From contig NZDM01000036.1 in the NCBI GenBank assembly GCA_002690085.1, positions 15,638-29,150 of the forward strand: a stretch of DNA of 13,513 nucleotides, given 5' to 3'. The DNA is from Flavobacteriaceae bacterium. Its GTDB lineage: Bacteria > Bacteroidota > Bacteroidia > Flavobacteriales > Flavobacteriaceae. The notes under the pieces are model-generated. The model saw nothing but the letters and a program-made list of their open reading frames with translations. It was not told the DNA's origin and made no database searches. This document shows positions 7,745 through 13,513 of the stretch, one piece after another. The position numbers were made by a program, and so were the translations under genes. The first letter of the stretch is position 1. Every line of letters begins with the position of its first letter.

Positions 7745-7778
7745 ATAATGATATTTTGTATATATATAATATCATTAT
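7745..7778 (+). terminator. Perfect 11-bp palindromic hairpin between R2 and the collagen gene
   Basis: ATAATGATATT at 7745-7755 and AATATCATTAT at 7768-7778 are perfect reverse complements with a 12-nt loop (TTGTATATATAT) that can itself pair further. It starts 20 nt after the R2 stop and ends inside the ATG of the next gene. It fits the palindromic transcript-end signal of mimiviruses for R2. The TATATATAAT tract within it may also serve as the late promoter of the collagen-like gene, since no TCTA is present in this gap. Confidence 0.55.
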
Positions 7779-10700
7779 GGCAAGTAACTTTTCCTTTAGC
7801 CAGTCTTGTGTAACAAACCGCTGTGGTAATCCATGCAGTGGCGGAACAGCAATTATATCATCACTATCTGAATCAGGCTCCACTGGTCCTACAGGTCCTA
7901 CTGGGCCTACAGGAGCAACTGGAATAGGATCTACAGGCCCTACAGGTGATACAGGACCTACTGGTCCAACTGGTGCAGATGGTACTGGCTCTACCGGTCC
8001 TACAGGTCCTACCGGCCATCGTGGTCATACTGGACACACAGGTCCTACAGGAGCAGATGGCACAGGCTTTACGGGGCCTACGGGGGCAGATGGTGCAGAT
8101 GGTGATACTGGGCCTACTGGTGCAGGTCATACTGGGCCTACCGGTGCAGATGGTGCAGACGGCACAGGCTTTACAGGGCCTACCGGTTCAGATGGTGCAG
8201 ATGGTGATACTGGTGCTACTGGACCTACAGGATCAGATGGTGCAGACGGCACAGGCTTTACGGGGCCTACCGGTGCAGATGGAGTAGATGGTGATACCGG
8301 TGCTACTGGACCTACAGGATCAGATGGAGTAGATGGTGATACCGGTCCTACTGGACCTACAGGATCAGATGGAGTAGATGGTGATACCGGTCCTACTGGT
8401 CCTACAGGAGGGTTTGGCTTTACCGGTTTTACCGGTCCTACTGGTGCAGCAGGTACCGCATCGGCTTTTTCATCAAGTATAACGAAACAAAATACTGCTA
8501 CTGATACAACTGGTGCAACGGCTGGTGCCAACCCTACTTCATATAATCAAAGTGTATTTGCACCACCACCTGCTGGAGGTAATTCAAGTATTTTAGGTTT
8601 AAACTTTCCTGTAATTGGACCTCTAGCAAATGCAGTCGATTCTGAAGTTATTACATCAGGTGGATTATCATGGGAACAAAGACATGTATCTACCGGTTTG
8701 ACATTACCAGCAGGAGTCTGGGGTGGTGCTGGTAGTCCGTCTGTGGTTGAACCAAATAATCCTTTTTCAATACTCAGGCCAACAAAAAAAATGATAGGTT
8801 TGGTTTCATTTGGCGTAAAACTTAAACAAAAAACTGGCAATTCAGGAATTGATTTGTCGGAAGCTGTGATTAGATTTCAGAGATTACCAGCTGCCTCTGT
8901 ACCTAATAATTACGCTTTGTGGGAGACATTTCGTCAATGTGAAATTAGACCTCATATACCAAAGGGATCATATGGAGATGGTAGCGCAGCAGAATACGGA
9001 CAATTGGACATTAATGAATACAAAAGTGTCTTGGTTAGTATGAGTCCTGAGTATTGGTATGCTGTATTTATTCAGCTTGATACTAATGGAACTCATCAAG
9101 GTATCGTATTAACTCAAGAACTTACTGATGCAACTACATTAACAATTTGTGAAGTTGGTGGTTCATCTGGTTCAGGTTCTGCATCATCGGCTGGAATTAT
9201 TCCTATTGAACCTGACTCTTTACCTACAGCAATGGAGTTTGGTATTGATGGTGGTAGTGCAGCCTATGCTACCGCTTTTGATTCTTCAGATTGTATTACA
9301 TTTCCAACGGGAACCTCCTTTCCATTAGGAACAGAAACTTTAAATACCAATGATGATCCAACTAATGTTTGTACAACACAATTCCAACAATTCCATGCTG
9401 ATAGTTCAGGATATCATAAACATTTACGATTTTTCAGTGGTTTAACAGAACAAGACTCAAAATGCAAAGGTATATTATACTTTGCGATTTACGATAGTAT
9501 TACTTCCGCGGATATACACAATAATACTCACCTTCCTTTGCAACTAACACAATATACCCATGCCTTTCCTTTTAGAGTGCTAGGCCAAGGTTACTTAGAA
9601 ATTAATATTGATCCACAGATAGAAGCTGGTGCTGAATGGGATTATATATTTTGTGAATTAAATGAAGATGGTGCATATTTACTACAAGGAAATACATATT
9701 GGTTAGCTTATTCATTCCAAAGTGATCCAGCTGTACCAAGTAATATTTTATCATTAGTAGGGCCAAGTGGTGATGATGCTAAGGAAAGAGCTGTTTTGGT
9801 AACAGAAAAAGGAACATATGCATATGTTGGTCAAGGTGGTGGAATTGAGGTAATGAAAAATGCATTTATTGATGTTAATAATACTGCAAATTATGCATTT
9901 AATTTAAATGATTTTGTTTCCACTCAAAGTTCTTCTACCGGCAGTAGTAGTGATATATTAAAAGCTACAAGTAGACATGCTTGGTTTAGACTTGAAAATC
10001 TATCACTTCCACCGGGAGGAGTTGGTCCACAAGGCAATGATGGTCCTACAGGTCCTACCGGTGCAGATGGCACAGGTGCTACTGGTCCTACTGGTGCTAC
10101 TGGTCCTACCGGTTCAGACGGTGCAGATGGCACAGGTGCTACTGGTGCTACAGGTGCTACTGGTCCTACTGGCTCTATTGTAAATCTTAGTGGAGATGTA
10201 CTTAGTAAAACTGTAGATATGAATACAGCTTCAAATGCCAGTCTTCCTCAAGTTAATAATCAAAATACAGGCACCCCTTTTGCTATTCAACCAAGTTTAA
10301 ATGGTCTTAATTCTAATCCTGATAAAGCAATTATCTCTGCTATTTCATTTCCAGTAAATGATGGAAATAATGGTGTTCATCCTCCAAATATACAGTGTTC
10401 AGATGTTATTGTGGGTAATACTGGTTTCCTCCAAAGATATTATGGAGATGGACTTGATGGTAGCACCAACCAAGGTTTTAAGTTTTCTCCTGCGAGTGCT
10501 TTATTACCTGCACAACCGTTTACAACAATTAGTGTGACAAGACAGATGCATGCATTAATATCATATGGAATTAATTTTGTAGAAGAAATAGGTACTCAAA
10601 ATGATACTAGAGGTTGGTCATTAAAAGTATTTTTGGCACAGTGTCTAACAGGTGGTTCTGGTCCTACCCAATTAGATAATTGGGAACTGATTGAGTACAC

Positions 10701-13513
10701 AGTGAAAAATGTTGATCTTGAACACAGAGACTTTTCAGGTGCAGGCACTAATAGTCAAGTTACTATGTTTAATACTCCATATCATTATGAAGCACAATTC
10801 AGTTCTAAAGTTGTTGAATTATTACCAGGTCATGATTATGCAATTATGGTACACGCTACATCACTTTCTCAAGATAATACTTACGATCTTTCACAATTAA
10901 CTATTGGTGAAGGTACTAACCTAACCATCATTGAAATTGCAGGTAGTAGTTTGAACTCTATTGGTAATGGAGGTACTGGATCTACAGGTCCTACTGGCCC
11001 TACTGGTCCAATTGGTAATACTGGTCCAGATGGATCTCCTGGTTTAATAGAGGGAGTAGTACCATATGAGCCTTTCAGTGCTAGCTTATGTACTAATTAT
11101 ATTCAACCAAATCAATCCATAACTGGTGTTACGTTTTTTATGTTATGGCATCCCAAATCAAATGGTCATCATAAAACAGTGAAGCTTTTTACCAATGCTC
11201 AAAATGGATCATGGAATGGTAAAATGTATGCAGCACTTTATACTAACAATTCAAATGGTCAAAACGGAACTACCCCAGGTTATCCTGATCAACTAATTCG
11301 ATGGGGAGAAAGAGGGTTTAATGGAGCTGAAGACATACGTTATACATTTTCTGATATTGCGTTAACTTACGTTAACAACACCGATGCCCTTGTTGCAAAT
11401 AAAGCATACTGGATAGCTTTCGCTCTAATAGATGACGATAGTTCTAATAAAGCCTGGTTCCCTTACCAAGAAGATCATACTTCGACTACTGCTGGTCATC
11501 AGCTAGTTCTTAGAAATGGTGGATTTACCGGTATCTTCCCTACAACGGCCTCTTTAGGTATGAGCACTTCTTCTACAGCAGGATGGTTTAGAGTTTTTAA
11601 CGAAGATGCTCTTGTCGGAGGTGTAGGACCAACGGGCTCTTCAGGAAGTGATGGAGCTACTGGACACACAGGTGCTTCAGGAAGTGATGGAGCTACTGGA
11701 CACACAGGACCTTCAGGAAGTGATGGAGCTACTGGACACACAGGACCTTCAGGAAGTGATGGAGATACTGGACCTACTGGTGCTTCAGGTAGTGATGGAG
11801 TGACTGGACCTACTGGTGCTTCAGGTAGTGATGGAGTGACTGGACCTACTGGAGCAGATGGTACTGGTCCTACTGGTCCTACGGGCCCACAAGGTCCGCC
11901 TGTTAGTGGTGGTGGTGTAGTAGCACACGAACCATTTGGTGCAAGTTCAGCTTTTTCAGAGTGGGGAAGTCAAAATGGTGTAGTGTATAATCAATTTCAG
12001 GTACCTACATCAGGAGTATATACACATATTAAATTATATTCAACAAATGGCAGTAGCTCTCAAAGATTTGATGGCAATTTGGGAGTAGGAATATATAGAC
12101 ATATTGATGCACCCAGTAATGTTGGAACTCCTGGTCATAGTTTCAGTAATAGAAATGGGTATCCTGATGATTTGATCGCTGATGGATATATTAATATAGA
12201 TAACCTATATGTCAAACACAGATATCACATAATTCAATTAAATCCTACACAAGGCGGAGTGTATATGGATGCCAGCGAGTTTTATTGGATTGCTTTAGCT
12301 GAGCACAGTCCTGATGGTCATACTATTAATTTATTAATGGATGAAGTTCATACAGGTTCTGCTTCAAGATATACAAGTCTTAGAATAACTCAAAATCTTG
12401 GAATTAATATTCCAAGTTCTAATTCACCTCAATTCACATTTGTAAGCGGTCTAGGTATTCCAGATCCAAATCCTGATTATCAAGTTTTTGCTTATGGTAT
12501 TTGGTTTAGGTTATATAACCCTGATGGCGCAGTAGGTGGAGCTGGACCAACTGGCCCTAGTGGAAATGATGGTGCAACAGGTCCGAGTGGAAATGATGGT
12601 GATACTGGCCCAAGTGGAAATGATGGTGCTACAGGACATACGGGGCCAAGTGGTAACGATGGAGCAACAGGACATACGGGGCCAAGTGGAAACGATGGTG
12701 CTACAGGTCATACTGGACCTAGTGGTATTGATGGCTCTACAGGTCATACTGGACCTAGTGGTAATGATGGTGCTACCGGGCCAAGCGGAAATGATGGTGC
12801 TACTGGACATACAGGGCCAAGTGGAAACGACGGTGCTACTGGACCTAGTGGTAACGATGGCGCCACCGGACATACTGGACCTAGCGGAAACGATGGTGCA
12901 ACAGGTCATACTGGGCCTAGTGGAAATGATGGTGCTACTGGACATACGGGACCAAATGGTGATGTTGGTCCAACCGGTTCTCATGGACTAGACGCTAACA
13001 GTCATTTGTGGGAAACAGCATTTTCAGATAATATACAGTCTGGCGAGTTTTACCTTCATGGTGGCATTCATAATCAACCTTCTGGTACTACTCATGCTTT
13101 ACATATTTCAATAAACTCATTTAATTCATCTGGTAATTCCACTATTGCAAATTGGCTTGATCTAATTGCTGTGGGAGATAGACTTCATATCAGAGATTAT
13201 GGTGATCATGCCAGAGTGTCTAATTGGAGAGTTAGCGCAATTACAATTGCTACAAATAGTCCTCCAAATGATCAGATTGTACTCTCTGTCGTTGCTATTA
13301 GTTCCTCATTTCCTGGTACACCACCTGCACCATTTGGCCCTCTATGTATTATTTCTCATTCAATTGCTGGTGAAAGCGGTAATGATGGAGCTACCGGACC
13401 AAGTGGAAACGATGGTGCTACAGGACCAAGTGGAAACGATGGAGCAACAGGACATACTGGACCAAGTGGAAACGATGGAGCAACAGGACATACTGGACCA
13501 AGTGGAAACTATG
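7777..13513 (+). CDS. Giant modular collagen-like protein, 3' end missing
   Basis: An uninterrupted frame of 1912 codons runs from the ATG at 7777 to the window edge without a stop. The first 33 residues are short and Cys-rich (C11, C16, C20) with no clear signal peptide; they may anchor or cross-link the chain. Six Gly-X-Y segments follow (about residues 34-228, 747-801, 1063-1089, 1281-1375, 1587-1739, 1865 onward). Between them lie globular beta-rich modules: type 1 at 330-464 and 915-1058, type 2 near 540-746, 1095-1280 and 1383-1586, and a third type at 1740-1864. Collagen-like proteins are established on mimivirus particles, where they are glycosylated surface fibre components. Here a trimeric virion fibre displaying several heads is inferred. 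The collagen parts lack Lys and carry Thr in many Y positions. Antisense open frames across the repeats are artefacts. Confidence 0.85.
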   Translation, partial: MASNFSFSQSCVTNRCGNPCSGGTAIISSLSESGSTGPTGPTGPTGATGIGSTGPTGDTGPTGPTGADGTGSTGPTGPTGHRGHTGHTGPTGADGTGFTGPTGADGADGDTGPTGAGHTGPTGADGADGTGFTGPTGSDGADGDTGATGPTGSDGADGTGFTGPTGADGVDGDTGATGPTGSDGVDGDTGPTGPTGSDGVDGDTGPTGPTGGFGFTGFTGPTGAAGTASAFSSSITKQNTATDTTGATAGANPTSYNQSVFAPPPAGGNSSILGLNFPVIGPLANAVDSEVITSGGLSWEQRHVSTGLTLPAGVWGGAGSPSVVEPNNPFSILRPTKKMIGLVSFGVKLKQKTGNSGIDLSEAVIRFQRLPAASVPNNYALWETFRQCEIRPHIPKGSYGDGSAAEYGQLDINEYKSVLVSMSPEYWYAVFIQLDTNGTHQGIVLTQELTDATTLTICEVGGSSGSGSASSAGIIPIEPDSLPTAMEFGIDGGSAAYATAFDSSDCITFPTGTSFPLGTETLNTNDDPTNVCTTQFQQFHADSSGYHKHLRFFSGLTEQDSKCKGILYFAIYDSITSADIHNNTHLPLQLTQYTHAFPFRVLGQGYLEINIDPQIEAGAEWDYIFCELNEDGAYLLQGNTYWLAYSFQSDPAVPSNILSLVGPSGDDAKERAVLVTEKGTYAYVGQGGGIEVMKNAFIDVNNTANYAFNLNDFVSTQSSSTGSSSDILKATSRHAWFRLENLSLPPGGVGPQGNDGPTGPTGADGTGATGPTGATGPTGSDGADGTGATGATGATGPTGSIVNLSGDVLSKTVDMNTASNASLPQVNNQNTGTPFAIQPSLNGLNSNPDKAIISAISFPVNDGNNGVHPPNIQCSDVIVGNTGFLQRYYGDGLDGSTNQGFKFSPASALLPAQPFTTISVTRQMHALISYGINFVEEIGTQNDTRGWSLKVFLAQCLTGGSGPTQLDNWELIEYTVKNVDLEHRDFSGAGTNSQVTMFNTPYHYEAQFSSKVVELLPGHDYAIMVHATSLSQDNTYDLSQLTIGEGTNLTIIEIAGSSLNSIGNGGTGSTGPTGPTGPIGNTGPDGSPGLIEGVVPYEPFSASLCTNYIQPNQSITGVTFFMLWHPKSNGHHKTVKLFTNAQNGSWNGKMYAALYTNNSNGQNGTTPGYPDQLIRWGERGFNGAEDIRYTFSDIALTYVNNTDALVANKAYWIAFALIDDDSSNKAWFPYQEDHTSTTAGHQLVLRNGGFTGIFPTTASLGMSTSSTAGWFRVFNEDALVGGVGPTGSSGSDGATGHTGASGSDGATGHTGPSGSDGATGHTGPSGSDGDTGPTGASGSDGVTGPTGASGSDGVTGPTGADGTGPTGPTGPQGPPVSGGGVVAHEPFGASSAFSEWGSQNGVVYNQFQVPTSGVYTHIKLYSTNGSSSQRFDGNLGVGIYRHIDAPSNVGTPGHSFSNRNGYPDDLIADGYINIDNLYVKHRYHIIQLNPTQGGVYMDASEFYWIALAEHSPDGHTINLLMDEVHTGSASRYTSLRITQNLGINIPSSNSPQFTFVSGLGIPDPNPDYQVFAYGIWFRLYNPDGAVGGAGPTGPSGNDGATGPSGNDGDTGPSGNDGATGHTGPSGNDGATGHTGPSGNDGATGHTGPSGIDGSTGHTGPSGNDGATGPSGNDGATGHTGPSGNDGATGPSGNDGATGHTGPSGNDGATGHTGPSGNDGATGHTGPNGDVGPTGSHGLDANSHLWETAFSDNIQSGEFYLHGGIHNQPSGTTHALHISINSFNSSGNSTIANWLDLIAVGDRLHIRDYGDHARVSNWRVSAITIATNSPPNDQIVLSVVAISSSFPGTPPAPFGPLCIISHSIAGESGNDGATGPSGNDGATGPSGNDGATGHTGPSGNDGATGHTGPSGNY
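7876..8460 (+). repeat. Collagen segment 1 (GPT/GAD type)
   Basis: About 195 residues of Gly-X-Y, dominated by GPT, GAD, GSD, GVD, GDT and GFT. Six single-residue G-x-G interruptions break the triplet phase: GIG at 7921, GTG at 7981, 8059, 8161 and 8248, and GAG at 8119. At DNA level there is an 87-bp periodicity (8155 against 8242) and a 45-bp periodicity (units starting 8281, 8326 and 8371). Confidence 0.9.
8281..8409 (+). repeat. 45-bp tandem repeat, about three copies
   Basis: Units begin at 8281, 8326 and 8371 with GGAGTAGATGGTGATACCGG and encode GVDGDTG[A/P]TGPTGSD. Copies are nearly identical at the nucleotide level, including synonymous positions, which points to recent expansion. 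Confidence 0.8.
8764..9168 (+). other. Type 1 module, copy a
   Basis: Encodes residues 330-464. Landmarks shared with copy b are KMIGLVSFGV, YALWETF, KSVLVSMSPEYWYAVFI and LTICEVGGSS. The alternating hydrophobic strands suggest a beta-sandwich, possibly a trimer-forming head. The preceding ~100 residues (8461-8763) are a low-complexity linker plus an unassigned lead-in. Confidence 0.55.
9370..10014 (+). other. Type 2 module, copy a
   Basis: Encodes residues about 532-746. Landmarks are KHLRFF (548), GILYFAIYD, NTYWLAYSF (W642) and AWFRLENL (W736), directly followed by the collagen junction GGVGPQG. The pattern of a strand, a-I-Y-d, then YWlA is seen in beta-sandwich modules of many surface proteins (from memory). 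This copy is the most divergent and longest of the three. Confidence 0.5.
10015..10179 (+). repeat. Collagen segment 2
   Basis: About 55 residues, GGVGPQGNDGPTG onward, rich in GPT, GAT, GAD and GSD. GADGTG interruptions occur twice, with GTG at 10069 and 10129. It is the same compositional type as segment 1. Confidence 0.85.
10519..10950 (+). other. Type 1 module, copy b
   Basis: Encodes residues 915-1058. It matches copy a at QMHALISYGI, DNWELIEY, KVVELLPGHDYAIMV and LTIIEIAGSS in the same order. The preceding 10180-10518 encodes an unassigned ~113-residue lead-in after the collagen segment. Confidence 0.55.
10963..11043 (+). repeat. Collagen segment 3 (short)
   Basis: About 27 residues, GNGGTGSTGPTGPTGPIG followed by GNTGPDGSPG. 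It is the shortest segment and the only one that follows a type 1 module directly with a GNGGTG start rather than the WFR/GGVGPTG junction. Confidence 0.75.
11059..11616 (+). other. Type 2 module, copy b
   Basis: Encodes residues about 1095-1280. Landmarks in order: YEPFSAS, TVKLFTN, NGKMYAALY, GYPDQLIRWG, KAYWIAFAL (W1212), LVLRNGG, GWFRVFN (W1270), then the collagen junction. Confidence 0.7.
11617..11901 (+). repeat. Collagen segment 4 (GSD/GHT type)
   Basis: About 95 residues built from GSDGATGHTG[A/P]S and GSDGVTGPTGAS units. It has one interruption, GTG at 11860, and ends GPQGPP. At DNA level 36-bp units (GGAAGTGATGGAGCTACTGG start) are nearly identical in the first half. Confidence 0.88.
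11923..12534 (+). other. Type 2 module, copy c
   Basis: Encodes residues about 1383-1586. It has the same ordered landmarks as copy b: HEPFGAS, THIKLYST, DGNLGVGIY, GYPDDLIADG, EFYWIALAE (W1504), SLRITQN, IWFRLYN (W1576), then GGAGPTG. Confidence 0.7.
12535..12993 (+). repeat. Collagen segment 5 (GPS-GND-GAT-GHT type), 36/27-bp minisatellite
   Basis: 153 residues (51 triplets) with no phase break. The unit is GPSGNDGATGHT (36 bp), in places shortened to GPSGNDGAT (27 bp). About a dozen units run from 12553 to 12960. Synonymous differences (GGA/GGT, ACG/ACA, AAT/AAC) are scattered between copies, showing ongoing turnover by slippage or unequal exchange. Confidence 0.9.
12994..13368 (+). other. 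Type 3 module
   Basis: About 125 residues between segments 5 and 6, containing NWLDLIAVGDRLHIRDYG and a later NWRVSAITI strand. The pattern of W-L-D, then G-D-x-L-x-I-x-D, then a V-x-x-I strand resembles a small beta domain that I recall between collagen-like stretches of viral and phage proteins. It shares no landmarks with types 1 and 2. Confidence 0.5.
13369..13513 (+). repeat. Collagen segment 6, running off the window
   Basis: At least 48 residues of the same GPSGNDGATGHT type as segment 5, starting GESGNDG. It continues to the last base. The final complete codon is TAT (Tyr) where every other unit has GAT (Asp), a single-base difference at 13510. Confidence 0.88.

Noticed and set aside
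7723..7777. Stop-codon readthrough fusing R2 to the collagen protein
   Set aside because: R2 and the collagen gene are in the same frame, and the 51 bases between TAA and ATG contain no other in-frame stop. However, R2 needs a free C-terminal tail, its end is canonical, and a hairpin lies between, so the open linker is probably chance.
7946..8287. Plus-strand Leu/Val/Gln-rich open frames overlapping the rods (also 9977-10183 and 12536-12991)
   Set aside because: They are alternative-frame readings of the same repeats, with no independent start context.
7873..8531. Minus-strand open frames with Pro-Val-Gly or Cys/Ser/Thr-rich repeats across the collagen segments (also 9924-10133, 11499-11741, 12511-12984)
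   Set aside because: They are the antisense reading of Gly-X-Y codons; the low stop frequency follows from the repeat composition. The plus-strand frame has non-repetitive domains and explains them all.
12553..12960. CRISPR array
   Set aside because: The periodic 27/36-bp units have no unique spacers and translate as perfect Gly-X-Y triplets in one frame.

Overview
The window looks like AT-rich genomic DNA of a large eukaryotic DNA virus (Nucleocytoviricota), most likely a marine relative of the mimiviruses (order Imitervirales). The reasons are: intronless, tightly packed genes with gaps of 28-132 bp; a eukaryote-type class I ribonucleotide reductase small subunit; very large Asn/Ser/Thr-rich structural proteins; a giant collagen-like protein; an exact copy of the mimivirus early-promoter octamer AAAATTGA; TCTA boxes just upstream of two start codons, like the late motif reported for Cafeteria roenbergensis virus; and palindromic hairpins at gene ends. 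No bacterial operon signals, rRNA, tRNA, CRISPR array or insertion sequence is visible. The assignment is inference from these signals, not from a database search.

Layout. 1-1599 (+): 3' part of a structural-type protein whose 5' end lies outside the window. 1641-5201 (+): a 1186-residue fibre-like protein carrying a duplicated ~130-residue domain. 5198-5581 (-): a small membrane protein meeting the previous gene tail to tail with a 4-bp CTAG overlap. 5640-6251 (-): a protein with a helical N-terminal part and a strongly basic C-terminal tail. 6280-6618 (-): a short coiled-coil protein. 6619-6750: divergent promoter region. 6751-7725 (+): ribonucleotide reductase R2, with all metal ligands and the radical tyrosine in place. 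7777 to the window end (+): an open frame of at least 1912 codons encoding a modular collagen-like protein, still open at the right edge.

The last gene is the most notable. Six Gly-X-Y segments alternate with globular modules. Two of these modules are copies of one type, three are copies of a second type, and one is a third, smaller type. Each copy of the second type leads into a collagen segment through the same junction (WFR ... GG[V/A]GP[T/Q]G). The collagen segments contain no lysine, are rich in Thr and Asp at the Y position, and those made of GPT/GAD triplets carry regular single-residue G-x-G interruptions.

Most of the window therefore appears devoted to virion surface or structural proteins, probably expressed late. 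The nucleotide-synthesis gene and probably the small membrane gene follow an earlier programme. There is no gene-free stretch longer than 132 bp.
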